From contig CALWXG010000018.1 in assembly GCA_944385435.1 (NCBI GenBank), positions 1 to 41,750 of the forward strand: a stretch of 41,750 bases of DNA. Reading direction: 5' to 3'. Made by a program: the position numbers and the translations under genes. The notes under the pieces were generated by a model. The model saw only the letters and a program-made list of their open reading frames with translations. It did no database searches and was not told where the DNA came from. This DNA is from an uncultured Oscillospiraceae bacterium (lineage in GTDB: Bacteria > Bacillota > Clostridia > Oscillospirales > Oscillospiraceae). Of this stretch, positions 33,956-41,750 are shown one piece after another. Every line of letters starts with the position of its first letter. Position 1 is the stretch's first letter.

Positions 33956-35025
33956 GGGCGTATATCCTCCCCTTGTTCCAGTGCAGCCAGGCCAAACCGG
34001 GCGGCCAGCAGCAGGGTGGGGCGCTCAGACTCCCCGGCTTCCTCCAGCCTGCGGCGCATCTCCCGGAGAAACAGCCCGGTGAGGGAATTTTCCTCCTGCC
34101 TGGCCCAGAGGTTCTGAGGCAGTGTGGTCTCGTCCAGGACCTCGGCGTAGAAGCAATGGGCGCTGGCCAGCCGGGACAGGGCGGCCAGGTCCGGGGGAAC
34201 GGCACTCTCCCCGGTGAGTATCCAGCGCACCAGGTCCTCCGGCGGGCACAGCTCCAGTGCCTGGGGAAACCGGGAGAGCTCGGTCCGGCGGATGGAGTAC
34301 CGGCGGCGGCAGAGGGGGCGGAACCGGGCCTGCACCTGTCCGCAGTCCAGGCTGACGATCAGTGCGCCCTTTTCCCCGCACTCGTCAAAGCCCCGCCCTT
34401 CCGGGCAGCCGGGGTAGGCCCAGGCCACCGGACCGGCCCATTGCAGCTCGGTGCGGGTGTGGATGTGCCCCAGCGCGGCGTACTGTACGCCGGCGCCGGC
34501 CAGAGAGTGCGGGGCAATGGGGGCATAGACCCCGCCCTGCTGAGAGACCTCCCCGTGCAGGCACAGCAGATGGATCCGTCCGTCCCTGGGCGCGGAAAAG
34601 CCGGACAGCGGATCATCCTCCCGCCGTCCGGCAGTGAAGGCGCAGCCGTGGACCACGCAGTTCAGGGAGGGCAGGGAGACTCCGGTCACCGAGGCCGAGG
34701 TGAAGATGTGTACATTTTCCGGCCACAGGGCCATGTCATAGGGAGAGGCCGGGTGGTAGCAGTCGTGGTTGCCCGGGGAAATAAAGACCGGGGCGGGGAT
34801 GTCCGCCAGGGCTTCGGTCAGGGCCTGGATGGTCTCGGGGTAGACCCGCTCACTGTCAAAGAGGTCGCCGGGCAGCAGAACCAGATCCACCTGTTCGTCC
34901 CGGGCCAGAGCGGCCAGCCGGGCCGGCAGCTCCCGCAGCTCTCGGCGGCGCTGGGCGGCCTGACGGGTGCCGAGCCGGCGGAAGGGGGAGTCCAGATGGA
35001 AATCAGCGGCATGGAGCAGCTTCAA
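33952..35025 (-). CDS. yhaO: YhaO/SbcD-like DNA repair exonuclease subunit
   Basis: A 357-residue Mre11/SbcD-type metallophosphoesterase. Metal-binding motifs are in the expected order: DFHLD (8-12), GDLFD (about 53-57), GNHDCY, LCLHGE and GHIHTR. Together with YhaN it should form a nuclease-ATPase complex that trims DNA ends. The start is TTG at 35025 with GAGGAGGG upstream. It lies 12 bases after ymdB and overlaps yhaN by four bases. Confidence 0.92.
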   Translation of the reverse strand: MKLLHAADFHLDSPFRRLGTRQAAQRRRELRELPARLAALARDEQVDLVLLPGDLFDSERVYPETIQALTEALADIPAPVFISPGNHDCYHPASPYDMALWPENVHIFTSASVTGVSLPSLNCVVHGCAFTAGRREDDPLSGFSAPRDGRIHLLCLHGEVSQQGGVYAPIAPHSLAGAGVQYAALGHIHTRTELQWAGPVAWAYPGCPEGRGFDECGEKGALIVSLDCGQVQARFRPLCRRRYSIRRTELSRFPQALELCPPEDLVRWILTGESAVPPDLAALSRLASAHCFYAEVLDETTLPQNLWARQEENSLTGLFLREMRRRLEEAGESERPTLLLAARFGLAALEQGEDIRP

Positions 35026-35037
35026 AGGGAACCCTCC

Positions 35038-35814
35038 TCAGGAAATATCCGCCCGATGGACGCCGGTGCACCGGCCGATGGCGGTGTCGAGGTCGAAAAT
35101 CACCGCATCCATCCGGCAGGGGCCGGGTGCGGGCTGAAAACGCTGGGGGAGCCCTCCCAGGAAGCGGTTGATGGCCTGCTCCGGACGGATGCCGATGACC
35201 GATTGGGTGGGACCGGTCATGCCCAGATCGGTGACCATGCCCAGGCCCTTGGGCAGGACCTGGCAGTCGGCGGTGGGCACGTGGGTGTGGGTGCCCCACA
35301 GGGCGTGGGCCCGGCCGTCCAGGTACCAGGCCATGGCGCCCTTCTCGCTGGTGGCCTCGGCGTGGAAATCCACCAGCGTGACGTCTGCCTCCTGGCGGGC
35401 GAGGATCTGATCCATCCGGAAAAAGGGGTTGTCAAAATTGGAGTTCATCTCACACCGGCCGATGAGATTCACCACCCGGATGCGCAGCCCCTGGGGCCCG
35501 TCAAAAATGCCCCAGCCCCGGCCGGGCACCCGGTTGGTGTAGTTGGCCGGGCGCAGCAGATAGGGGCAGTCCTCCATGAAGGTGAGGATCTGCCGCTTGT
35601 CCCAGGTGTGGTTGCCCAGGGTGATCACATCCGCACCGGCGGAAAAGATATCCTGGGCCTGTTCGGGGAGCAGGCCGTTGGAGGCGGCGTTTTCCCCGTT
35701 GACGACGGTGAAGTGAATGCCGTGGAGCTTGCGCAGGGCAGGCAGGTGGCGGCGGAGGAAGTCCAGACCGGACTGGCCCACCACGTCTCCAACGGCCAGG
35801 ATGCGAAGAATCAT
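35038..35814 (-). CDS. ymdB: YmdB family metallophosphoesterase
   Basis: A 258-residue calcineurin-like phosphodiesterase of the YmdB/TIGR00282 family. Motifs are GDVVGQSG (9-16), VNGENAASNG (38-47), GNHTWDKR, DFHAEATSEK and GTHTHVPTAD. Bacillus YmdB hydrolyses 2',3'-cyclic nucleotides and steers sporulation versus biofilm choice. It often accompanies rny (RNase Y); here it heads a unit with yhaO and yhaN instead. ATG at 35814 follows GAGGAGGT. A terminator lies directly upstream, so expression depends on read-through or an internal promoter. Confidence 0.94.
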   Translation of the reverse strand: MILRILAVGDVVGQSGLDFLRRHLPALRKLHGIHFTVVNGENAASNGLLPEQAQDIFSAGADVITLGNHTWDKRQILTFMEDCPYLLRPANYTNRVPGRGWGIFDGPQGLRIRVVNLIGRCEMNSNFDNPFFRMDQILARQEADVTLVDFHAEATSEKGAMAWYLDGRAHALWGTHTHVPTADCQVLPKGLGMVTDLGMTGPTQSVIGIRPEQAINRFLGGLPQRFQPAPGPCRMDAVIFDLDTAIGRCTGVHRADIS

Positions 35815-35831
35815 AGCTGTTGTACCTCCTC

Positions 35832-35873
35832 AAAACAAAAGAGGGCAGGAACGGGCACAGTGCCCGCCTGCCC
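35832..35873 (-). terminator. Terminator between the DEAD-box helicase gene and ymdB
   Basis: GGGCAGG at 35873-35867 pairs with CCTGCCC at 35849-35843 with an inner GGGCAC/GTGCCC stem, and is followed by TCTTTTGTTTT on the minus strand. It ends six bases past the helicase stop and nine bases before the ymdB ribosome binding site begins. Confidence 0.8.
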
Positions 35874-35878
35874 ACAGG

Positions 35879-37063
35879 TCAGGACGGATTTTCCACCAGG
35901 GTCAGGCAGCCGTCCTTATCATATTTCAAAAGCTGGATTTCCATGCGGGTGTTCCGGGCGATGTCCCGCATCTTCACCGCCTCGGTGACGGTGGCCATGA
36001 GGGTGTAGGAGACGCCGTGTTTCTTGGCCCGGCCTGTGCGGCCGATGCGGTGGATGTAGTACTCCTGCTCGTCGGGCACGTCGTAGTTGAACACCGCGTC
36101 CACATCGTCGATGTCCAGTCCCCGGGCGGCCACATCGGTGGCTACCAGCACCCGCAGCTTGCCCTCCTTGAACTTTTTCAGGGTCTGCTCCCGCACCCGC
36201 TGCTGGATGTCCCCGTGGATGGCGGCGCAGGAGATGCCCCGCATTTTCAAAAGGCCGGCGAGCCGGTCGGTCATATTCTTGGTGTTGCAGAAGGCAATGG
36301 CCCGCTCGTAGCCCCCTGCGTTCAGCAGGGCCACCATGGTCTCCAGCTTCTCCTCCCGGCCGGTGAGCTGGATGGCATACTGCTGGATGTCCGGCCGGTT
36401 TTCCTCCACCGGGCGCACGGTGATCTCCACCGGGTCCCGCTGGTACACCCAGGAGATGTCCATCACCTCCCGGCTGATGGTGGCGGAAAAGAGGCCCAGG
36501 TTGCGCCGGTGGGGGATCCGGTCCAGAATCCGGGTCACGTCCTGAATGAAGCCCATGTCCAGCATCCGGTCGGCCTCGTCCAGCACCACGGTCTGCACCT
36601 CGTCCAGCCGGACGGTGCGCCGCTTCATGTGGTCCATGAGCCGGCCGGGGGTGGCCACCACGATCTGGGGCCGGTTTTTCAGTTGGGTGATCTGTTTTTC
36701 AATGGGCTGGCCGCCGTACAGGCACACCACCCGCACTCCCTCCCGGAAGGCGCACAGATCCCGCAGTTCGTCCCGGATCTGGATGGCCAGCTCCCGGGTG
36801 GGGGCCAGGATCAGGCCCTGGACCTTGTCGCTGTCCGGGTCAATGTGCTCCACCATGGGGATGCCGAAGGCGTAGGTCTTGCCGGTGCCGGTGGGCGCCT
36901 TGGCCACCACATCCCGCCACTGCATGAAGTAGGGGATGGCGCCCCCTTGGATGGCGGTGGCCTGGGTAAATCCCTTCTTGTCCAGCGCTTTCCGGGTGGC
37001 CTCGGACAATTCCATGTCCTTATAATAATAGAGGTCGGATACCACTTCTCCGTTGATTTCCAT
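35879..37063 (-). CDS. DEAD-box ATP-dependent RNA helicase
   Basis: A 394-residue RNA helicase core with no long C-terminal extension. Motifs: Q motif GFTQATAIQ (31-39), Walker A APTGTGKT (56-63), PTRELA, DEAD in VVLDEADRMLDMGF, SAT in LFSATISRE, then ARGLDIDDVD and HRIGRTGR. It resembles the CshA/DeaD group used in RNA decay, ribosome assembly and cold adaptation, but the short tail does not allow a subgroup call. ATG at 37063 is about 10 bases after AAGGA and begins the conserved core; longer upstream frames pass through the promoter and are not coding. Confidence 0.92.
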   Translation of the reverse strand: MEINGEVVSDLYYYKDMELSEATRKALDKKGFTQATAIQGGAIPYFMQWRDVVAKAPTGTGKTYAFGIPMVEHIDPDSDKVQGLILAPTRELAIQIRDELRDLCAFREGVRVVCLYGGQPIEKQITQLKNRPQIVVATPGRLMDHMKRRTVRLDEVQTVVLDEADRMLDMGFIQDVTRILDRIPHRRNLGLFSATISREVMDISWVYQRDPVEITVRPVEENRPDIQQYAIQLTGREEKLETMVALLNAGGYERAIAFCNTKNMTDRLAGLLKMRGISCAAIHGDIQQRVREQTLKKFKEGKLRVLVATDVAARGLDIDDVDAVFNYDVPDEQEYYIHRIGRTGRAKKHGVSYTLMATVTEAVKMRDIARNTRMEIQLLKYDKDGCLTLVENPS

Positions 37064-37109
37064 ACTGTCTGTTCCTTCTCTCTGACCTGTTTGTCCTGAT
37101 AGTCGCCTC

Positions 37110-37138
37110 AGTATATCATATTTCGGCGGACAACGCAA
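37110..37138 (-). promoter_or_regulatory. Promoter of the DEAD-box helicase gene
   Basis: Minus strand: TTGCGT at 37138-37133, a 17-base spacer and TATACT at 37115-37110, about 47 bases before the ATG. Confidence 0.7.
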
Positions 37139-37163
37139 ATGGGGCGGAGAAAAAAGAATTCCC

Positions 37164-37192
37164 TTGAAATCATAGAATTTCCGTGGTATTTT
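37164..37192 (+). promoter_or_regulatory. Promoter of the Rrf2 regulator gene
   Basis: TTGAAA at 37164-37169, a 17-base spacer and TATTTT at 37187-37192, about 30 bases before the TTG start. GGTATT occurs twice (37185-37190 and 37194-37199) over the -10 region, and AGAATT twice around the -35 box (37155, 37174); either could be an operator. Confidence 0.6.
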
Positions 37193-37220
37193 AGGTATTA
37201 AAGAACTGAGGTGATTCCCT

Positions 37221-37652
37221 TTGAAAATATCCACAAAAGGAAGATATGCCCTGCGGCTGATGGTGGACCTGGCGCTGATGGGGAACGGTCAGCCGGTGTC
37301 CCTGCGGGATGTGGCCCAGCGGCAGCAGCTCAGCGACAAGTACCTGGAGCAGATTGTCACCCCTCTCTCCCGGGCGGGGCTGGTGCGCTCGGTGCGGGGG
37401 GCCGGCGGGGGCTATCTGCTCACCCGGGGCCCGGCGGAGTACACCGTGGGGGATATTCTCCGGCCCCTGGAGGGGGATCTGGCCCCGGTGGAGTGCGCCA
37501 CCGACGCGGAGTTCTGCGACCGGGCGGACCAGTGTGTCACCCTGGAGCTGTGGCAGGAGATCCACCGGGCGGTGGCCCAGGTGGTGGACGGCACCACCCT
37601 GGCCGACCTGGTGGAGCGGCAGCGGCGGAAGCAGCAGGCGGAACATGCGTGA
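37221..37652 (+). CDS. Rrf2 family transcriptional regulator
   Basis: A 143-residue winged-helix regulator. It begins MKISTKGRYALRLMVDLAL and has VSLRDVAQRQQLSDKYLEQI (helix-turn-helix) and VRGAGGGYLL (wing), the Rrf2 signature. Three cysteines (92, 99, 105) with spacing six and five lie where IscR has its iron-sulfur ligands (spacing five and five), so it may sense iron-sulfur status or redox; the CymR cysteine branch is an alternative. No iscS or iscU follows, which is unusual for IscR. It starts with TTG after GAGGTG and overlaps the next gene by eight bases. Confidence 0.9.
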   Translation: MKISTKGRYALRLMVDLALMGNGQPVSLRDVAQRQQLSDKYLEQIVTPLSRAGLVRSVRGAGGGYLLTRGPAEYTVGDILRPLEGDLAPVECATDAEFCDRADQCVTLELWQEIHRAVAQVVDGTTLADLVERQRRKQQAEHA

Positions 37653-39207
37653 CAGGACGACACATAAGCTGAAATTGTCTTCGGGGGGGGCACAGTGGCT
37701 CGTCCCGGGGGTGATCCTGCTGGGAATTCTGGTTCGGGCGGCAGCCTTCGGCGCGGTCCCCGGCGGCTTGAATCAGGACGAGGCCTTTGCCGGATACGAG
37801 GCCTGGTGCCTGCTCACCGGGGGAACGGATTCCTGGGGCTATCCCTTCCCCTGCTACTTCGTGTCCTGGGGCAGCGGGATGAACGTGCTGGAGAGCTATC
37901 TGGCCGTCCCCTTCGTGGCCCTGCTGGGGTGTGTGCCGGCGGCGGTGCGCCTGCCCCAGCTGCTGCTGGCCTGCCTGTCCCTGCCGGTGTTCTATGATCT
38001 GCTGCTGCGGCTGTTTTCCCGCCGGACAGCCCTGCTGGGGCTGGGGCTGCTGGCGGTCTCCCCCTGGCACATCATGCTCAGCCGGTGGGGGCTGGAGTCC
38101 AATCTGGCCCCCGCCTTCTTGCTCTTCGGCTTTTACTTTCTGATACGGGGGCTGGAGGACGGCCGCTTTCTCCTCCTCAGCGCCCTGGCCTATGGCGTCT
38201 CTCTGTACGCCTACGCCATCAACTGGGTGGTGGTGCCCCTCACCCTGTGCGTGTGCGGGGGCTATCTGCTGGCGTCCGGACGGCGGTTTGCCTGGAAGTG
38301 CCTGCTGGGAGCGGCCGGCATCCTGTTCCTGCTGGCCCTGCCGCTGCTGCTCTTCCTGCTGGTGAATCTCAACGTGATGGACGAGATTGTCATCCCCTGG
38401 CTGTCCATTCCCCGGCTGGCGGCCATGCGGGGGTCTGAGCTGTCCCCGGCCAACCTGCTCTCCCCGGAGTCCTATGCGGCCCTGGGCCGTCTCCTGCTGT
38501 TCCAGAGTGACGGGCTGATCTGGAACGGGATGGAGGGGTTTGGCCTGTTCTACCCGTTTACCCTGCCCCTGGCCGCGGTTGGGCTGGCCCGTCTGGCGGG
38601 AAGAAAGGGACAGCCGGCCTCCCTGGGCGGGCGACTGATGCTGCTGGCCCTGGCCTGTTCAGCGCTGGTGTGCCTGATGGTGGAGCGGCTCAACGTCAAC
38701 AAGGCCAACAGCCTGCACCTCTTTCTCCCGGCGCTGGCTGCCGTGGGGCTGGACGGCCTGTTTGCCCTGGAGAGGGTGCGCTGGCTGCCCCGGGTGGCGC
38801 TGGCGGCGTACGCCTGTGCGTTCGCTGCCTTTGCCGGGGTGTATTTCACCGGATACAACGGCCAGGTGTCCGCCGCCTTTCGGGCTGGGGTGGGGGAGGC
38901 GGTGGCCTTTGTGAAGGAGGAGAATTTTTCCCGGGTGGCGGTGGACGGCAGCGTCTACTACTCCCAAATCCTCTTCTATGACCAGACGCCCCGGGAGGAG
39001 TACGCCGCCACGGTGGTGTATGAGAACTATCCCTCCACCTTTCTCAATGTGGATCGGTTCGGCCGGTACCGCTTTGGGGTGGATTATACCGCCCTGGAGG
39101 AGGACACGGCCTATCTGGTTCCCGTCTCCCGGAAGGGGGCATTTGCCGCTGCCGGGTGGCAGACCCAGCAGTTTGAGGGTTATCTGGTAGCCTGGAACGA
39201 AGAATGA
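37645..39207 (+). CDS. GT-C type membrane glycosyltransferase (GT39/ArnT-like)
   Basis: A 520-residue protein with about ten to twelve membrane helices. The first external loop contains GGLNQDEAFAGYEAW with Asp45-Glu46, the acidic pair expected in GT-C enzymes that use lipid-linked sugar donors. LLAVSPWHIMLSRWGLESNL follows in the position typical for GT39/PMT-like proteins. The last about 130 residues form a soluble external domain. The acceptor is unknown; wall polymers or glycoproteins are possible. ATG at 37645 overlaps the Rrf2 gene by eight bases, with a weak ribosome binding site, suggesting coupled translation. Confidence 0.82.
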   Translation: MRDRTTHKLKLSSGGAQWLVPGVILLGILVRAAAFGAVPGGLNQDEAFAGYEAWCLLTGGTDSWGYPFPCYFVSWGSGMNVLESYLAVPFVALLGCVPAAVRLPQLLLACLSLPVFYDLLLRLFSRRTALLGLGLLAVSPWHIMLSRWGLESNLAPAFLLFGFYFLIRGLEDGRFLLLSALAYGVSLYAYAINWVVVPLTLCVCGGYLLASGRRFAWKCLLGAAGILFLLALPLLLFLLVNLNVMDEIVIPWLSIPRLAAMRGSELSPANLLSPESYAALGRLLLFQSDGLIWNGMEGFGLFYPFTLPLAAVGLARLAGRKGQPASLGGRLMLLALACSALVCLMVERLNVNKANSLHLFLPALAAVGLDGLFALERVRWLPRVALAAYACAFAAFAGVYFTGYNGQVSAAFRAGVGEAVAFVKEENFSRVAVDGSVYYSQILFYDQTPREEYAATVVYENYPSTFLNVDRFGRYRFGVDYTALEEDTAYLVPVSRKGAFAAAGWQTQQFEGYLVAWNEE

Positions 39208-39208
39208 C

Positions 39209-39246
39209 AAGCCCCAGGACCGGGAAAGGTCCTGGGGCTTGGTTTT
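39209..39246 (+). terminator. Terminator between convergent glycosyltransferase and MATE genes
   Basis: A 13-bp perfect stem (39209-39221 with 39228-39240; AAGCCCCAGGACC and complement) with a six-base loop is followed by GGTTTT. It starts two bases after the glycosyltransferase stop. Confidence 0.75.
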
Positions 39247-39261
39247 GGGGTGCGCGGCAGT

Positions 39262-40647
39262 TCAGGCGGGACCCAGCGGGCCTCCGGCATGTACTTCCCG
39301 CTGGCGGAGGAAGGCGGGCAGGGTGGTAAACACCAGCAGGCTGGTGAGAATGGCGCAGCACAGATCCACAATGGGCTCTGCCCAGAAGGCGGCATCGGCG
39401 GCCCCCAGCAGAGAGGGCAGAGCGAACACCAGCACCGTGAACCAGAACTTCCGGTTCAGGGAGCAGAACAGGGACAGGCGGATGCGGCCCAGGGCGGTGG
39501 ACATATCCACGGCGGTGTACTGTACGGCCAGGGGAATGACGAACAGGCAGAACCGTTTGATGTATTTCACCGCCAGGGCGGCCAGCACCCCGTCCTGGGT
39601 GAACAGGCGGACAAACAGGGGGGAGAGGGTGAAGGTGTACAGGGTCATCACCCCGGTGAAGGCCAGACAAAGCAGGGTTACATAGCGGATGCCCTTCCGG
39701 ACGCGCGCGGTATTGCCCGCGCCGTAGTTGTAGCTGGCAATGGGCTGGCAGCCGCCGGTAATGCCCCCCAGAGGCATGGTGATGAGCAGGACATAGCTCT
39801 GCACAATGGTATTGCAGCTCACCAGCACATCCCCCATGGCTGCCCCGCCCCGGCGCTGGAGCACCGCGTTGAGCAGAATGAGAATGACGCTGTCCAGGGA
39901 AATGGTGAGGAACGGGGTCAGGCCGAAGCGCAGCACGCTGCCCATGAGGGACAGGGACAGCCTGTCCCGCTCCAGCCGGACCGGGATCGTCTTGCGCCGG
40001 AGCATGGCCAGCACGAACCCGCAGGAGGCTATCTGGGACAGCACGGTGGCCCAGGCTGCCCCTGCCACACCCAGATTCAGTCCGAAGATGAAGATGGGAT
40101 CCAGAATGATGTTCAGCACCGCCCCCAGCGCCACCGTCCCCATGCTCAGTCCGGAGTAGCCCTGACAGATGAGAAAACTGTTCATTCCCGTGGCCATCAT
40201 GGCGAAGAAAGAGCCGGCAGTGTAGATGGTGAGGTAGGTGTTGGCGTAGGGAAAAGACTGTTCGCTGGCTCCGAACCACAGGAGCAGCGGCTCCCGGAAG
40301 AGCAGGAACAGGGCCGTGAGCACAACGGACAGCCCGGCCAGCAGGACAAAGCAGTTGGCCAGCAGCCGGTGGGCGGTCTTATGGTCCCCTTCCCCCATCT
40401 TCATGGCGATGATGGGGGAGCCACCCAGGCCGACCAGGGTGGCGAAGGAGGAGATCAGGGTGACAATGGGACCGCATACCCCCGCCCCGGCCAGGGCGAT
40501 GGAGCCCACCTCCGGGATGTTCCCGATAAAGATGCGGTCCACGACGGAGTACAGCACGCTGACAAACTGGGCCAGCATGGTGGGAATGGCCAGACGGAAC
40601 ACCAGGGGCAGCAGGGGCGCCCGGCCCAGGTCTTTGGTTTTGCTCAT
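39262..40647 (-). CDS. MATE family efflux transporter
   Basis: A 461-residue protein with twelve predicted helices. The opening LVFRLAIPTMLAQFVSVLYS, followed by VVDRIFIGNI, and GLGGSPIIAMKMGEGD are typical of MATE proteins of the MepA/DinF-like group in Clostridia. The second half repeats the pattern (PLGGITGGCQPIASYNYGAG). It likely exports cationic drugs or metabolites against sodium or protons. ATG at 40647 begins the conserved region; its ribosome binding site is weak. It is a single gene that diverges from clpB. Confidence 0.92.
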   Translation of the reverse strand: MSKTKDLGRAPLLPLVFRLAIPTMLAQFVSVLYSVVDRIFIGNIPEVGSIALAGAGVCGPIVTLISSFATLVGLGGSPIIAMKMGEGDHKTAHRLLANCFVLLAGLSVVLTALFLLFREPLLLWFGASEQSFPYANTYLTIYTAGSFFAMMATGMNSFLICQGYSGLSMGTVALGAVLNIILDPIFIFGLNLGVAGAAWATVLSQIASCGFVLAMLRRKTIPVRLERDRLSLSLMGSVLRFGLTPFLTISLDSVILILLNAVLQRRGGAAMGDVLVSCNTIVQSYVLLITMPLGGITGGCQPIASYNYGAGNTARVRKGIRYVTLLCLAFTGVMTLYTFTLSPLFVRLFTQDGVLAALAVKYIKRFCLFVIPLAVQYTAVDMSTALGRIRLSLFCSLNRKFWFTVLVFALPSLLGAADAAFWAEPIVDLCCAILTSLLVFTTLPAFLRQREVHAGGPLGPA

Positions 40648-40716
40648 GGGAAAGGTTCACGCTCCAGAACATCCGCCGGCAGAAAACAGGTTCCCCGGCA
40701 GGGAATTGCGGGCCTC

Positions 40717-40745
40717 ATCATACTACAATTTGCGGGGGATGTCAC
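40717..40745 (-). promoter_or_regulatory. Promoter of the MATE gene
   Basis: Minus strand: GTGACA at 40745-40740, a 17-base spacer and TATGAT at 40722-40717. Each box is one mismatch from consensus. Confidence 0.65.
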
Positions 40746-40769
40746 GGTGAAAATTTCACAGAACGAAAA

Positions 40770-40807
40770 TTAGCACTCTTGACACGAGAGTGCTAATTGT
40801 TTACAAT
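40770..40807 (+). promoter_or_regulatory. CIRCE operator and promoter of clpB
   Basis: TTAGCACTC (40770-40778), nine bases, GAGTGCTAA (40788-40796): a perfect CIRCE element, the binding site of the heat-shock repressor HrcA. The nine-base spacer contains TTGACA (40779-40784). With a 17-base spacer and TACAAT at 40802-40807 this makes the promoter. The operator therefore sits exactly on the -35 box and repression would be direct. Confidence 0.97.
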
Positions 40808-40898
40808 GAGTTCATGAAAAAACCTACGAAGCGGGTATAATAAATTCAAACAACAGTTCCGGCCGGATTGCTCCGGCCTGAGTAGGAGGGAAGATCCC

Positions 40899-41750
40899 AT
40901 GAACATGAATCAGTTTACCCAGAAATCCCTGGAGGCCATCCAGGCCGCCCAGTCCCTGGCCGTGGAGTACGGCAACCAGCAGATCGAACAGCCCCATCTG
41001 CTGTGCGCCCTGGTGGAGCAGGAGGGGGGCTTTATCCCCCAGCTGCTCACCAATATGGGGCTGACGGTGGAGTCCTTCCGGGCCGCCGTCCGCCATGAGG
41101 TGGAGAAGCTGCCCAAGGTGTCCGGCTCCGGCCGGGAGGCGGACAAGGTGTACGTCTCCGGCGGCGTGGACAAGGCGCTGAATACCGCTGCCTCCATTGC
41201 CGGCAGTATGAAGGATGAGTATGTGTCGGTGGAGCACATCCTGCTGGCCCTGCTGGACACCGCCGAGCGGCCGCTGAAGGAGCTCTTCCGCACGTACAAC
41301 GTGGACCGGGAGAAGCTCATGCAGTCCCTGGCCGCCCTGCGGGGCAATCAGCGGGTGACCTCGGACAACCCGGAGGAGACCTATGAGGCGCTGAAGAAGT
41401 ACGGCACCGACCTGGTGGAGCAGGCCCGGGCCAACAAGCTGGACCCGGTGATCGGCCGGGATGACGAGATCCGCAATGTGATCCGCATCCTGTCCCGGAA
41501 GAGCAAGAACAACCCGGTGCTCATCGGCGAACCCGGCGTGGGCAAGACCGCCATCGCCGAGGGGCTGGCCCAGCGGATCGTCAAGGGAGACGTGCCCGCG
41601 GGCCTGAAGGACAAGACCATCTTTGCCCTGGATATGGGCTCCCTGGTGGCCGGCGCCAAATACCGGGGGGAGTTCGAGGAGCGGCTGAAGGCGGTTCTGA
41701 ATGAGGTGAAGAAGTCCGAGGGCAGGATCATCCTGTTCATCGACGAGCTG
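40899..41750 (+). CDS. clpB: ClpB disaggregase, 3' part beyond the window
   Basis: The first 284 codons of the heat-shock chaperone that pulls proteins out of aggregates with DnaK. The N domain has two Clp repeats (about 1-150), including [17 protein letters not shown] and [12 protein letters not shown]. The first AAA domain then starts, with [20 protein letters not shown], Walker [22 protein letters not shown] and a Walker B region at the window's end (IILFIDEL). ATG at 40899 follows AGGAGGG. The gene is open at the right edge, and full ClpB proteins are about 860 residues. The CIRCE operator upstream puts it under HrcA control. Confidence 0.95.
   Translation, partial: MNMNQFTQKSLEAIQAAQSLAVEYGNQQIEQPHLLCALVEQEGGFIPQLLTNMGLTVESFRAAVRHEVEKLPKVSGSGREADKVYVSGGVDKALNTAASIAGSMKDEYVSVEHILLALLDTAERPLKELFRTYNVDREKLMQSLAALRGNQRVTSDNPEETYEALKKYGTDLVEQARANKLDPVIGRDDEIRNVIRILSRKSKNNPVLIGEPGVGKTAIAEGLAQRIVKGDVPAGLKDKTIFALDMGSLVAGAKYRGEFEERLKAVLNEVKKSEGRIILFIDEL

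Overview
The window reads as chromosome of a high-GC member of the Clostridia, most likely the Oscillospiraceae (Flavonifractor / Pseudoflavonifractor / Lawsonibacter type). The reasons are the Firmicutes gene block gdpP-rplI-dnaB-tilS-hpt-ftsH, the CIRCE-controlled clpB, YlmH, YmdB, YhaO/YhaN and small DUF896 and DUF4177 proteins, combined with a strongly GC-rich codon use and good Gram-positive ribosome binding sites. The family assignment is inference; no rRNA lies in the window.

Left edge (1-2116): a visibly AT-richer four-gene minus-strand module (small coiled-coil protein, DUF3990 ADP-ribosyltransferase-like protein, 79-residue protein, DUF3791 protein cut by the window edge). Its genes overlap by 1-4 bases and share one promoter that lies almost on the first start codon. 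It is followed by about 900 bases without an intact gene, including a frameshifted gene remnant. Then comes a two-gene heterodimeric ABC exporter (2117-5379).

Middle-left (5380-12030, minus strand): pyrG with a second, diverged copy of its last 25 codons left downstream; a membrane-anchored XRE-type regulator; an ABC-F ribosome-protection-type gene behind a long leader with a three-codon open frame and an intrinsic terminator; and a branched-chain aminotransferase gene. Promoters and terminators separate most of these into single-gene units.

Middle (12030-26203, plus strand): a housekeeping run of gdpP, rplI, dnaB, tilS, hpt, ftsH, lepB, an unrecognised membrane protein gene, metG, a lipoprotein gene and tatD, mostly tightly spaced. 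A cold-shock protein gene follows, with a consensus promoter and an intrinsic terminator both inside its leader, then a class I glutamine amidotransferase gene of the PuuD type.

Right part (26204-41750): a minus-strand unit of an ABC exporter, ylmH, a DUF4177 gene and a DUF896 gene; a divergent AEC transporter gene whose promoter shares its -35 box with the exporter promoter; htrA; the minus-strand unit DEAD-box helicase / ymdB / yhaO / yhaN; a divergent Rrf2 regulator gene overlapping a GT-C type membrane glycosyltransferase gene; a MATE exporter gene; and the start of clpB under a CIRCE operator, cut by the right edge.

The most interesting signals are regulatory or evolutionary: two leaders that combine a three-codon reading frame with a terminator (ABC-F and cold-shock genes), the pyrG tail scar, the shared -35 divergent promoters, and the DUF3990/DUF3791 module. 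No tRNA, rRNA, CRISPR array, insertion sequence or replication origin was seen.
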